Below are positions 21,400-32,847 of a stretch of 64,000 nt of DNA, piece after piece. The stretch spans positions 2,542,001 to 2,606,000 of the forward strand of contig JAWNZC010000408.1 of NCBI GenBank assembly GCA_035771165.1. The letters are read 5' to 3'. The stretch is from Paragorgia papillata (taxonomy: Eukaryota; Cnidaria; Anthozoa; Scleralcyonacea; Coralliidae). Position numbers and translations under genes: made by a program. Under the pieces are notes generated by a model. The model was not told where the DNA came from. It did not search any database and was given only the letters and a program-made list of their open reading frames with translations. Position 1 is the first letter of the stretch. Each line of letters starts with the position of its first letter.

Positions 21400-21540
21400 G
21401 AGTGACTAAAATATATATTACAAGTTATAAGCGTAGGAGGTATGCAACCTCATACCCAAAGTCAGAAGATATATTATTTTCTGACAGTATCGTCTTACCT
21501 CCTACGCTTATAACTTGTAATATATATTTTTAGTCGCTCG
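21400..21540. repeat. Foldback repeat with 45-base arms
   Basis: The left arm (AGTGACTAAAATATATATTA, then CAAGTTATAAGCGTAGGAGG) pairs with the right arm (CCTCCTACGCTTATAACTTG onward to AGTCGCTC). There is a spacer of about 45 bases. It has the size and form of a MITE. Confidence 0.8.
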
Positions 21541-21636
21541 TTTCAGATATGTAATTAAAATTCCATTGATGTATCCTGTAACACAAATATTGAACTATTA
21601 TGTCTAAAGATGTTGTTGTAAACAACGAAACGTTAG

Positions 21637-21813
21637 ATTGAATACAAAACAACGGTAACTCCGAAGATGGTAAACATTTTATTAAAGAATCATTAATAAA
21701 ATGCTTACCATCTTCGGAACAACGGTAACTCCAAAGATGGTAAACATTTTATTAATGAATCATTAATAAAATTATTACCATCTTCGGAGTTTACCATTGT
21801 TTTGTATCAAAAT
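21637..21813. repeat. Foldback with a duplicated 70-base hairpin unit
   Basis: Two direct copies of a hairpin unit begin with AACGGTAACTCC at 21651 and 21721. Each folds GAAGATGGTAAACATTTTAT onto its inverse. The outer ends ATACAAAACAACGGTAACT and AGTTTACCATTGTTTTGTAT also pair. The exact 70-base period points to a recent tandem duplication inside a palindrome. Confidence 0.85.
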
Positions 21814-21965
21814 ACTCAGTGGTTCCCGTAATTTTTAGATTAAATATTATGTTTTTATGTCCTTGTGTTCGATGTGTTTTGTGCTGAGCACTATAATATT
21901 TATAATGAAAGAACATGTATTTTGATTTAGTAGTTTATCTTTGCATATATATAGTATATACTATA

Positions 21966-22113
21966 CAGTAAAAACTCGCAAACAAGAACCTACCACTATT
22001 AAGAACCTCAGGCTGAAATTAAGAATTTATTTATATAACAATATATAAGAATATAAGAACCTATCCCAGGCTGATTTGGTAAAATGTAGGTTCTTGTTAG
22101 CGGGTTTTTACTG
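21966..22113. mobile_element. Tc1/mariner-type MITE
   Basis: The inverted ends are CAGTAAAAACTCGCAAACAA and TTGTTAGCGGGTTTTTACTG, then paired AAGAACCTAC/GTAGGTTCTT. TA dinucleotides lie directly outside both ends (21964-21965 and 22114-22115), as expected for Tc1/mariner insertion. It is 148 bases and non-coding. Confidence 0.8.
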
Positions 22114-22302
22114 TATATTATTTAATACCTCCATGATTGATGTCTATAATTTCCCCTAAACAGGTACTAAATAGCGAAGCGCACAGACACAGTTGCTATT
22201 TATAAGCCAAAACTCAGACAAACAAACCAAAATTGAACCTCGAGGGATTTCTAATCTATAATAATTTCTAAATTATAAATTCAGACAAACATGAATTAAT
22301 AA

Positions 22303-22650
22303 TCTAGAGATCCTGAAGTGCCATTTCCTGCATTGGAGGGAAGATTTTATCGCATTCTGAAAATTATATTGTATTTTAAACCAAATTAAATAGATCAACA
22401 TAAGGACTTGATCGGCCGGGAAAATAGTGGGGTGCATGTGGGGGTGGACCGGTCAGCTAGACGCATGTAATTTGAAGAATGTTGTTCCTGGTAAGATGTA
22501 ATATATTTGCGAGGGCTGGTTACGCTCTATAGTATACAGAGAGTTCTTCCGCTGTCGTGGTGTCGTCGTATTAATTCCGTCGAGCTAAACGAAAAGAAAA
22601 CACGGTGAGTAATTAATAGAAAAGGCAGTTGCCGTGTTCCTAAAACCAAT
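22303..22650 (+). promoter_or_regulatory. Promoter-like block with splice donor, copy 1
   Basis: It shares with 27864-28378 the sequence GCGAGGGCTGGTTACGCTC, a TATA-like AGTATACAGAG, CCGTCGAGCTAAACGAAAAG and a consensus donor CACG|GTGAGTAATT (donor GT at 22605). Conservation through the donor suggests a non-coding first exon with its promoter, duplicated. The left 70 bases (AAGTGCCATTTCCTGCATT) belong to a dispersed repeat also seen at 26420, 37430, 44180 and 58930. Which gene it might serve is unknown. Confidence 0.4.
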
Positions 22651-23095
22651 GGCATGCACACGTAACACGTTCAAATAGGAGACTATAGGGATTGAGCTTG
22701 ATCATTCACTAACGGATATTGATATACACTGACACTGTAGTGTAGTTAACTATATTGGCAATAATTCCAAGTAATTCTATTTGCGGATCATATTTGTGTG
22801 CAGAGCTTTCGGCCTATTGACTTGGGCCTTTATAGCCAGGATTTCTGGGGTGTCCAAGGTGTAACATTTGGCGCAGTCAAATAACAGGACTGTTCATATT
22901 CGACATTCACGCGACAAAATAGTTCATTTGTTTATTCGTCTGACAAGTGCGCTATTCGTCTGACATGTGGTGTTGTTGTAAATGTTTGGCTTGAAGGGGT
23001 AGTGTCACGATATGTGTATGTGTGAATTTCTTGTTTATGGATTAAAAATTAACGGTACAGTATAATTGTTCAGGCAACTTCCTCTTCACACTGGG
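22651..23095. other. No gene seen
   Basis: Nothing is assignable between the promoter-like block and the next MITE. A short direct repeat, ATTCGTCTGACAAGTG and ATTCGTCTGACATGTG, lies near 22936-22975. Confidence 0.5.
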
Positions 23096-23456
23096 CCCTG
23101 TTTACATGAAGCGGATGTCCAATCGGATCGGAAAACGATCCGGTGGAACATTGTTTTCGGTTTTGGATACTGTGCTTCCCTCAATGTATGCCATTTAGCA
23201 CGACACGCACTAACTTCACTCACGGCGTATCAAACCGTGTTTAGATGAATCAGATTATTATAATTGGAGACATTCAAGCCGATCCTACTGCGCCGTGGAT
23301 TGACTTCAGCCGATCTGTTTCGATCAGATCAGGCTCTCTGGGAGGCGCGGGCGTGGAGTGGGCGGGAGAGCCTGGATCAGATCGATTCAATCTTCTTCAT
23401 GTAAAAACAACATGCGCGATTGACTTGAACACTCAATCAGCTTCATGTAAACAGGG
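23096..23456. mobile_element. MITE with CCCTGTTTACATGAAGC ends
   Basis: The left end CCCTGTTTACATGAAGC and right end GCTTCATGTAAACAGGG are perfect inverses. Inner sequence includes GATCAGATCAGGCTC and its partial inverse. No target duplication was found. A shorter related terminus GCCTGTTTACATGAG occurs near 30758 and 32136. Confidence 0.75.
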
Positions 23457-24727
23457 TCTAAGACGTATATCGAAGTCGATTTCGTCAATTTAAAGAGGTA
23501 TTACAGTCCGTGTTGTAACCTGTAAACAGACTGTCTGGGGGGGGGGGGGGGGGGATTGGGAGAAGGCAAACTCCCAGAACGTCCCGCGTTTTGCTGACTG
23601 CGAAAATTATTGTAGTGTCAGTATTGAAGTAAATCTTAAGCAACAGTTCTCATCTTTTGGTGAGTTGACGTCGTCCTGAAGACGTGAAAATGCTCGAATT
23701 GGCGTTGTATAAAGAACAAGGACGCAGTTGCGATTACTCTAGGGACGAAAAAGTATTCATTCTCTTTCGAGTTTTTAACCAAATTTATCCCCCTTGGACT
23801 TAAAATGATCCCTTTTTACAAATGAGACCTTTATATAAATATGCCATGAAGTATTTTGAGACCGCTCACCTGAATTTCGGATATTCAATTCTCGCATGTT
23901 CAACTTCGTCAACGTGCATCTCAACTAGAAGAAAATGGCTTTTATTTGTTAACAACGAAAATTTACAATCTAACAAGTAACAACTCCCGTAAAGTAAGTA
24001 TAAGCATTTGTCTGTTGTAGTTATTTCGTAGATTAGCAATAATTTGGTAAAATTTGACGAAAACCATCTCGGCCGATCAGCCAATTATCGAAAAAATTCT
24101 GCCTAGACTTGTCGGCGTTGTAATGGCAAACAGGAAGGAGTAAATGAGTGTATTAATCGCTATACCGGCATCTTAGAACGTGTTGGATAATTTTATACAG
24201 TATATGTTTACTTATAAATCATAATACTCCGCGCAGGCCGCCTACCTTATCGTCGTCAAAGAAGAGCTCACAAACTTCCGTTAAAAAAGCTAAAAGGCAT
24301 CAAAGAATCGTACTTTTGAAGAGTGATAGTATGACGAAGTTCAAGTTCAATTCATTGCACACTATTTCCCATCTATTACATCGTGAGGATTAATTATAAG
24401 TAAAAGTAGTATATCAGTATTGTACAGGGAAAATTAATCAGTTTGAAATATGAGAATGTGTACGGTGGCTAAAGTAGCATAGGCTTTCGAGTTGACCACC
24501 GTCTACATTTGAATAAAATGAGCTAAATAATTGAGCTAGCTAATAGAACGTAAAGTCAATCAATTGAACTCTCGGACAAAAGAAAAGAGAGTAAAGAAAT
24601 CATCATAATCAAATATGCATATATATAGACAGATTGGACAGAATAGTTGATTAACTATTTACTTAATCAATTAATCAACCAATCCTTCACATGAAAATTT
24701 AATCAATCAATTTAATGGAGAGGTCTT
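23457..24727. other. No gene seen; poly-G tract
   Basis: An 18-base poly-G run lies at 23537-23554. The rest shows only short frames with no recognisable motif. Confidence 0.5.
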
Positions 24728-26213
24728 ATTCTTGATTTGAGATTAAGTTAATTTTATATTGCCTTTTAAAACTATTTGTCGTTGTTAATTTTTTCAAGTA
24801 AATTGGAATGCTTTCCCATAACACTGCAGCAGAATACTTAAAAGTAAATTTGCCAAAGTTAGTTCTGAGTTTTGGTCGATAAAAATTGTATCTCACTGCA
24901 TGCCTAGTATTATAGCTATGGATATTTGTCACAGGCAATAAAAAATTGTGAAATATTGAGGGAACACTCGTAGGATTGATGAACAATTTATGTGTTAGTA
25001 TGCCAGTTTTTAATTTGACAATATTCTCAATTTTTAAAATTTCAAGCAGTTGGTAATAAAGTGAAGCAGATTCTCTATGGTTAACAAAAAAAGATACTGC
25101 GAATGCAATTATTTTGCTTGGTTTTTAATTTTTTTAAATTAGTTGGATAAGTGTTTCACTTATAGATATTTACTATTCAGTTTTATACAATACCCTGGTT
25201 GCTATGCGTGTTTTCATTGGTTGTTGGCCATGATCTATTAGAGGACAGACACATGGTCACGTCAGATCACGTCAGCTGACTTGCTTTTTTCCTTCTTCAT
25301 GCCCCAAAATCCGGCAAGAGTTTCGACAAAAACCTTTTAAATTTTTATTGTATAAAACAAATAGATTCCATTTTTTTGTTGTCTGTTCATGCAGTTATAG
25401 ATGCACAGAAGACGTCACAACGTGGTAAGAACATCAGTGACCCACTCGACTGCGTCTCGTGGGCCACGTTTTTGTTCTACCACGTTGTGACGTCATCTGT
25501 GCATCTATAACTGAACAGACAACGGCAAAATGGAATCTATTTGTTAAATATGAGTTATTTGGCTTTTCCAATTTAAATGCTCATCCAGATATATTCCTAA
25601 ATATTTAATGCATTTTTTTGCTCAATATTTAGTATTTTCATGTTTGAAATAAGTGACTTTCATATTTAACGAATCGACATAAAATGTGTCTTTTGCAGAT
25701 TAACAGAAAGCTTATTGTCATTTCAATAATTAAGAATATTTTGAAATTCATTATTCATAACTGTTTCAATTTCTTTAAGATTTGTACTGGTATAGAATAT
25801 ATTTGCATCATCAGCAATAAATAATCGAAAGGAAAGCTTCGTTGATGAATTGGGTAAATCATTTATATATAAAAGAAACATTTATTTAATGGACCTAAAG
25901 TGGATGCTTGAGGAATTCCACATACAATATTCAGTGGCTCTGATTCTGCATTTCCAATTTTTACATATTGTGATCTATTTTGAAGATAGCCGCTAAACAA
26001 GTCTAGGGCTATTCCAGTATTCCACGAATTCCATATTTATATAGTTTATTTAGCAATATATTATGATTAATTAGCTGTATCAAATGCCTTAGAGAAATCT
26101 AAAAAAAGACCACATGTAATAAGATTATTGTCAATTGAAGTTTTAAGATTGTCACACATCTCTAAAACGGCTAATTCAGTGGAATAACCCTTCCTGAAAC
26201 CAAACTGGTACTG
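24728..26213 (-). pseudogene. Decayed LINE reverse transcriptase
   Basis: Read on the minus strand from 26213 it has YQFGFRKGYSTELAVLEMCD, FLDFSKAFDTAN (palm), a GIP.AS.LGPL-like block near 25900, and near its end the tail HSYNTRHAVRYNFYRPKLRT, then NFGKFTFKYSAAVLWESIP. Several stops and indels are present. A foldback at 25357-25545 and about 250 bases beside it are inserted within the frame. It ends abruptly at 26213, where a CAGTGGCGTGG-type DNA element terminus begins. Confidence 0.75.
25357..25545. repeat. Foldback within the LINE relic
   Basis: The arms AACAAATAGATTCCATTTTT and its inverse enclose a second paired segment (GATGCACAGAAGACGTCACA). The apex is CCCACTCGACTGCGTCTCGTGGG (25441-25463), similar in style to the CTCG..CTCG apices at 235, 4165 and 4785. 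Confidence 0.75.
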
Positions 26214-26263
26214 GCAGTGGCGTGGTTCAAGTTTCAGGCTGGGGTGGCCAGATTAGCTTTGCC

Positions 26264-26294
<31 letters not shown>

Positions 26295-26518
26295 AAAATT
26301 ATGAAAAGAAGACATTACTGTATTTGATAAATGATCACATCTTTTGTTTTAAAATAACTGAAGTAGCAATATATAATATTACAACAAACAACGGGAAATT
26401 TTGAAATCTAGATTCTCTGATATGCCATTTCCTGCATTTTGGAGTGAGATTTTACAGAATTCTGAAGATTATAAAACTTCATAGAAAACACAAAGGATTA
26501 CAGATTTCAGATCTTTAT
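26214..26518. mobile_element. CAGTGGCG-group element terminus with poly-C
   Basis: CAGTGGCGTGGTTCAAG at about 26214 is followed within 50 bases by a 23-base poly-C run (26262-26284) and then a poly-A run. Interior TGCCATTTCCTGCATTTTGG and GAATTCTGAAGATTATAAA match the body of the elements at 37325, 43945 and 58524. The far end was not identified. Confidence 0.5.
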
Positions 26519-26813
26519 TACCCTGCGAGCAGAGCCTTCTTTTCCTTATTTCTTCGCTGAGAGAGAGGGAAAAAAGCAGGCTCTGCTGTATTCGTGACTG
26601 GTTTCCATTGCGCATGCATGTCAGTTGCTTGGTTACAATCTCGAACCGAGTCCCAATCAGAGCAGAAAACAAAACGGGAACCGGTTAAACGGGTCTTAAC
26701 GGGTTACTTCGTCCTAAATCTTGGACGAAGCCAAACACGAATACAGCAGAGCCTACTTTTCTTCCTCTCTCTCAGCGAAGAAATAAGGAAAAGAAGGCTC
26801 TGCTCGCAGGGTA
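26519..26813. mobile_element. Long-TIR MITE with 9-base duplication
   Basis: The ends TACCCTGCGAGCAGAGCCTT and AAGGCTCTGCTCGCAGGGTA continue paired for about 50 bases. The flanks both read GATCTTTAT (26510-26518 and 26814-26822). Long inverted repeats with a 9-base duplication are typical of Mutator-like elements. Its outer motif resembles the TAGCCTGCGAGC ends of 18080-20767. Confidence 0.8.
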
Positions 26814-26822
26814 GATCTTTAT

Positions 26823-27863
26823 ATCCCCCCATTGAAGACCTAGCTATACAAAGAAATTTTGGGTTATTTTGTTAAGTTTTGGCGCCCTTGCTAGTTTTGG
26901 AGTTTTTGACTCTTTGAAATTTAATGAAACCGTTATAGTTTTGTAACAAAAATGTTTCCAGTACCTTGCGGTTTATTTTGATATGAAATTTGTTACAGAC
27001 GTGTCGTCGGATGAAGAGATATTAATTCGAACGCGCTTCCTTGCATGTTTACGCGGTGTTTAGGTTCGTCGAGACAAAAGTTCGTTACGTTGTCCCTTGG
27101 CGAAATCAGAAATGTATTATCTGGTATCAGATAAAAGTCGCTGTATATTACATGTTGAAATGGTCAGCAAATCGAAGTATGTTGACTTCAAGTAGCAAAC
27201 AAACCGTATATACAACCACAACCAGACAGGACCGTTCGTGTTCTCGGCTTCTCCGTTCTCGCCCTGTTGATTTCAGCTAACCTGTCGAGAGAACACAATT
27301 TATACGAAGAACACTTTTCCTTTCAACTAAGAAATAATTGCCAACCTATTAATTCGTGTTGTAAAATTAAAACAAATATCACAGCGATAATGCGATATAG
27401 ATCGTAGTCGTAGATCTGTAAAGTGTAAAGTATACATTCGTCCAGACGAGTGATTATTCTTGAATTTTAATTAGGCTTGACCTGTCAATCAACGATTTCA
27501 GCCAATGGGAATTTTGCGTTTGTCAGGGCACGGGAAATGCAAAAAGTCCCTCCTTTTCTCTCCCGCGCGCCATCTTCAGGAGGGACTGGGTACAGTCTAA
27601 GTCCGAGTCCAAGTAACTTTTCAATAAAACTTCCGGTCTCCAAGCTCAACTGAAAATCGCAAGTATTAGTAATAAAAGAACCACTGCAGCCTGGTTGTGA
27701 GGTTCTCGCGAAGCAGAACTGTATTGGATAAAAAGCCCTCGTAAGAATAGAATTGTCTAAGACCAGAGATCAGATGATTCTTATACCTAATTTCTATACT
27801 CTACTTCAATTTACATAACTTGTTGCTTCTGGCACTAAATTAATGTACTTGTGTGTATTGATA
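26823..27863. other. No gene seen
   Basis: No recognisable protein or RNA. A short inverted pair, GTCCCTCCTTTTCTCTCC and AGGAGGGACTGGGTAC, lies near 27545-27595 and looks like a small element end. Confidence 0.5.
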
Positions 27864-28378
27864 ATAATCTAGAGACTCATGAAGTGCCATTTCCTGCACT
27901 TGGAGGAAAGATTTTATCGAATTCTGAAAATTATAGGTTATATTGTATTTTAAGCCATATAGATCAACATTTATAAGGACTTTGATCTGCCGGAAGAAGA
28001 GTTGTAGTCACCCAAATACGGCACTATATGCACTACCACAGTAACGTTCAAACGTGAAATGCAAAAAATATCAGACAATTAATGCAGGCTTCATTTTTGT
28101 CCATGCCGATCGTCATGAAATTTATTGTCCTGTATATTGGCATATTGTCAAAAAGATCAGGACTTGAAACCAGCTGGATGCATGTAATTTGAAGTATGTT
28201 GTTCCTGGAATGGATAATATGTAATATATATTTGCGAGGGCTGGTTACGCTCAACAGTATATACAGAGAGTTCTTACGCTGTCGTGGTTTCGTCGTATTA
28301 AAAAAGTTTCCGTCGAGCTAAACGAAAAGAAAACACGGTGAGTAATTATAAATAGAAAAGGCAGTTGCCATGTTCCTA
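27864..28378 (+). promoter_or_regulatory. Promoter-like block with splice donor, copy 2
   Basis: This is the second copy of the block at 22303-22650, in the same orientation. It has GCGAGGGCTGGTTACGCTC, AGTATATACAGAG and a donor CACG|GTGAGTAATT (donor GT at 28338). It carries about 150 extra bases in its middle (around 28020-28160). It may be the start of a spliced transcript, but the downstream exon is not identified. Confidence 0.4.
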
Positions 28379-28448
28379 GGTGTCGACGACTATCGCCGTT
28401 CGGTTGTATTTTGCCGCGCGCGCGGTAGAAGATGTCTCTAGAGGCTAA

Positions 28449-28560
28449 CTAATCTTGTATGCGAACGAGAGTCTTACGACGAGAGATGTCATAACGTTAT
28501 GACATTTCTCGTCCGGTCGTAACGACTCTCTCGTTCACATATAGCTATTATATACGCTAG
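28449..28560. repeat. Hairpin of GAACGAGAGTC type
   Basis: The left arm GCGAACGAGAGTCTTACGAC and GAGAGATGTCATAAC pair with GTTATGACATTTCTC and CGACTCTCTCGTTC. The perfect centre is AACGTT. Confidence 0.8.
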
Positions 28561-28815
28561 TAGATACAACGGCGCGATCAAATCATAGCGATCTAGAATA
28601 TATTGCCATATACGCATTTCCTATAGGTCATGAGATGCTCGCAGGAAATGCATTTCGAGATATCTCTTCTTTTAGTTTGTTATCATCGACTGCTACTTAG
28701 CTATTAGGCTAGCCGACACAATGGCGGGATCAAATCATAGCGATCTAGAATACATATACGCATTTCCTATAGGTGAGCCGCTTGCAGGACATGCATTTCG
28801 AGATATCTCTTCTTA
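28560..28815. repeat. Imperfect tandem duplication of about 155 bases
   Basis: GATCAAATCATAGCGATCTA and CATTTCGAGATATCTCTTCT occur twice, at about 28575-28670 and 28730-28815, with small indels between. Confidence 0.8.
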
Positions 28816-30551
28816 GTTCTTAACAGACGTTTGACGCGTTTTAATTTTAGTCGAATCTTTTTTAGTTGCAACTTGGATTTGACTCGACACAAGAGCGTCA
28901 TCTAGACTGGGCCTTAATAGTTCATAAAAATAATTGTAGCATATTTATGTTAGAGAGTAGTTATGTTAGAAAGTATGATAAAAAGTAGTGATCACGTTAA
29001 TTGCTTTTGCCCTGCTCGTCAGTCGGCAGTCTGCCAATTAGATGTCGATCGTCTGTCAACATTGTTTTGCTATTAACCACGCAAGCTATGTTAATAACAC
29101 GGTTAAATAAGTTAACAGCCAAAGCTGTTAATATAAACAACAATTAATATTAGCATATAAACAATGAATATTGGTAAAAATATACAACGAGTCTATGCAC
29201 TGACTCTGTACGGACTAGTAGCTGTTTTAACTGCACCCATGAGCTTGGCCGCGTAGTCAGTTTGGGTTCTTGGGAAGACTGGGGAGATGCTGAAAACGAG
29301 AAGGCCGCTGTCACAGGAAATTTGTCCCCGCCCCCCCCCCCCCCCAATTTGTCCCCCTCCCCCGGGCCAATGTCCCCCTCTTCGGAAGTTTGTCCCACCT
29401 CAAGAACACGCTTTACTTTTGTCTTCTAACGTACGCCACGCTCACGCCACGCTCGTTTTCATCTGAGGTCACAGTGGCCATATTGGTATACCGAAGCAAT
29501 GAAATGGCGGCCATATTGGTGTACAATCTTTATCCGGTGGGAATTTAGCTCTATTCTTATTCAAAATTTCGTATTGTTTCACCACCCTAATGGGGCCACC
29601 GATCACGTGAGTGAAAACGATCCATATCTATGGAAAACAGGAAAAGTGTGTCCATTTTCAGTTTCAAAATGCTGCATTCGTTTAGGTCATGCAAATATAA
29701 TGGTAATGGTCGCTGACCGATAAGTACCGGACTGTTGACACAGGTATTTAAAATTGCATATTTTAGAGAAGAAACTCGTCGTTACTCGTTATGTGCTTTA
29801 TAGTCCGGTAAACGAAGAGATTTCCATCGTCCGTCTATTTTCCCGTCGTTAAAACAAGAAAGCCGGAAAACAAACTACCAGACGGTCCAGACTGGGACAG
29901 TGGAAGACCGTCAAAATCCGTCTGTCAGAAGCCTTTCGTCTTCTAAAATGATGACTTTATTTAATTGGTAAAGATACTCTAGGAGAACTCGGCTACGCCT
30001 CGCTTCTTTACGATTTTCTCGTGTCTTTCATCGCTTGTTCGCCTTCTTTATCAGTAGAGCTGGCGACTTCATGGCAAAATGTTTGTAGAACTTCCAGATA
30101 TTAATTGTTAATTTTATTGCTGATTATTCGTGCCGTACACCCGGGACGTCTTAATTCATGAGAGCTACAAGCCTACAGCAATAATGTTGTAGTTCAGAGC
30201 TACAATGAGTCTGTTATCATGAAAATGTTCCGGGTCGCTCAGCAACAAACGTAAACTGATATTTTGTTTATACAAACTCGAAATCATGTTCTACTGCATG
30301 ATATTCCTATTTGGTCAGACAAATAATTCAGTACACCTTTTCAGTCTTGGTTCCATATAAATTAACAATGACCAACCATGCATGACATGTAAAGTGCAAT
30401 AATCACCTTGCATTTACATAAATATCGAAAACAATTTAACGAAGTTGCGATAAATACATGTCAGTGGTCGTTACTATTAGCAGAAGGACCACTGACCTAT
30501 ACAGTACAACTGGACTGCGGGTGCTGCCCAAAAATGTGTCTCATTTTCAAG

Positions 30552-30585
<34 letters not shown>

Positions 30586-30756
30586 ACAAACAAAGTGTTG
30601 TTCGCGAAATATCGAAAAGTGCTCAATACCGTAAAGATAGAGCGAATATACTATAAGTGGGCTTACCTCAAATGTTGATGGTCGCTACTGTCATATATAT
30701 ATATATATATAATATAACTGGACTGCGTGGAAAGGAACGATTTATAAACTATGTAT

Positions 30757-30967
30757 GGCCTGTTTACATGAGTGATGAGCCGGGCTAGCCCGGTTAACTG
30801 GGCTCACGCGATTGATTAGGATCTTCCTGTGGTTTTGAAACTCGCATAAACTAAATGTACGAAGAAGCATTGGTTTAGTTTAGATGTAAACTAATCCTAA
30901 CGTTGATTAAAATATTTTTTTGTGCCCGAGGAGAGAATTTCGTGACACGAGTTAGCCCGGTTTCCGT
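30757..30967. repeat. GCCTGTTTACATGAG repeat, copy 1
   Basis: It is about 210 bases, shared directly with 32134-32343. Both begin near GCCTGTTTACATGAG and GCCGGGCTAGCC and end at ACACGAGTTAGCCCGG. The GGGCTAGC/TTAGCCCGG ends are partly inverted, as in a MITE. Confidence 0.65.
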
Positions 30968-31003
30968 ACCGAATTGGTCTTTAGTATTTTATTCTGGCTA
31001 CTG

Positions 31004-31041
<38 letters not shown>

Positions 31042-32057
31042 ACTGGACTGCGTGCTCCTATTATCTTTGAGTTAGGAAAAGTGTCCCCAAAATCGTTTTC
31101 AAAATGTCGGCATTAATGAGTCCTTTTGCGAATGGTGCAGGTCGCTGACCGATACCTAAGGACCGGACTGATGACACATGTTTTTAAAACTGCCTGTTTT
31201 TGCTCGGCATTCAGTCGAATTATGTTATTTATAACTCGATAAAGTCTTCATAATTATTTATAGAAGATGAAAGCTTTCTGACTGACGGGTTTTGACGGTC
31301 TTCCAATCTACCAGTCTGATATAGTTTGTCGTCCGGTTTCTTGTTTTAACGACGGGAAAATATAGACGGACGAACTTGCCGTTTACCGGATTTCAAAACA
31401 CCTGACAACTGATGAGTTTCTCGTCTGCTATTAATAACACTTGGAAAAGGTTGATAAAGACACTCTAAGAACAACTTGGTACGCCTCGCTTCTTTACGAT
31501 TTTCTCGTGATTTTCAGTGATTCTTTAGGCCACTATTCGTTGCATATAGATCGTTTTCATCTGACGTCACGGCGGCCATATTGGTGTACCAAAACAATGA
31601 AATGGCGGCCTATTGGTGTACGGTATGGGAATTAGCTCTTTCTTATTCAAATATTTCGTATATATTGTTTCACCACCCCAACGGGGCCACCGATCACGTG
31701 AGTGAAAACGATCTATTAGTTTCTCATCAGGGGCTTTCCCCAAAGTGTCACCTTCAGAACTACAATAAGACTCTTATCATGAAAACGTCCCGCGCCGCTC
31801 AGCAACAAACGTAAATAATATACATGGAAAAACCACCGATTGCACCGAAATATTTTGTTTACACTAACTCGAGATCATGTTCTACTGATATTCCTTATTT
31901 GGTGAGACAAATAATCCAGCAGGCCTCTTGAGTCGTTCCACAAGAAATTAACAATGACCAACCGTGCATGCATTAACTCTTTCCTGTCCGAATTGGTCTT
32001 TAGTATTTTATTCTGCCGGGTAACGCCAGACGATTTTATTCACCTCTGGGGAAGTCC

Positions 32058-32097
32058 TAACCTCGTACCCAGGGTATTATAACCTGGTTACGAGGTT
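32058..32097. mobile_element. 40-base micro-insertion with direct-repeat flanks
   Basis: The insert folds perfectly apart from one base (TAACCTCGTACCCAGG against CCTGGTTACGAGGTT). It is flanked on both sides by GGGGAAGTCC (32048-32057 and 32098-32107). Close relatives of the site without insertion are present at about 32365-32385 and 32462-32480 (TGGGGAAGCCCTCG). It is probably an extreme internal deletion product of a larger element with ACCTCGTACCCAGG ends. Confidence 0.75.
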
Positions 32098-32133
32098 GGG
32101 GAAGTCCTCGGACAGGAACGATTTATAAACTAT

Positions 32134-32343
32134 GGCCTGTTTAGTGTTTACATGAGCCGGGCTAGCCTGCCCGATTAACTGCACACGCAATTGATTAGGA
32201 TCTTACTGTGGTTTTGAAACTCGCATAAACTAAATGTACAAAGAAGAATTGGTTTAGTTTAGATGTAAACTAATCCTAACGTTGATTAAAATCTTTTTTT
32301 GTGCCCGAGGAAAGAATTTCGTGACACGAGTTAGCCCGGTTTC
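32134..32343. repeat. GCCTGTTTACATGAG repeat, copy 2
   Basis: This is the second copy of the repeat at 30757-30967, with TAAACTAATCCTAACGTTGA and GTGCCCGAGGA shared. It lies next to repeated TTTCCTGTCCGAATTGGTC modules. Confidence 0.65.
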
Positions 32344-32596
32344 CTGTCCGAAGGCGATTTTATTCGCCTCTGGGAAAGCCCTCGGACAGGAACGATTTAT
32401 AAACTATCTCTCCAACTCTTTCCTGTCCGAATTGGTCTTTAGTATTTTATTCACCTCTGGGAGTCTGGGGAAGCCCTCGCACAGGAACGAGTTATTAATA
32501 AAGTAAGAAAATCGCTTTGTATTTAAATATTATTTTTTTCCTGCGATAAGTACATGTCAGTGGTCGCTACCATTAGCAGAAGGACCCATAAATGCC

Positions 32597-32847
32597 CGTA
32601 GAGCATAGAGATCATATAAATACTAGAGGGGGCATTGGCGGGAATATTTGGTAACCACATGGCAGCCGCCATTACCTATGATATTTCAGTCAATTGGTTG
32701 GCAAATGTACCAGACCCAGTCCTTTGCCAACCAACGCGCCTAATGTTTGCCTCCAAAAAAATCCAAGATGGCGGCGTTCAATTGGTCACCCGCGGTTGAC
32801 TGACATTAAGATAGGATGCCCCCTCTAGTATTTATATGATCTCTATG
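32597..32847. mobile_element. hAT-type MITE with empty paralogous site
   Basis: The inverted ends are CATAGAGATCATATAAATAC and GTATTTATATGATCTCTATG, continuing through CTAGAGGGGGCAT. The flanks are an exact 8-base duplication TAAATGCC (32589-32596 and 32848-32855). The related module at 35783-35815 reads ATAAATGCCGCCATTTTG without the insert, which confirms the boundaries. Confidence 0.88.
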
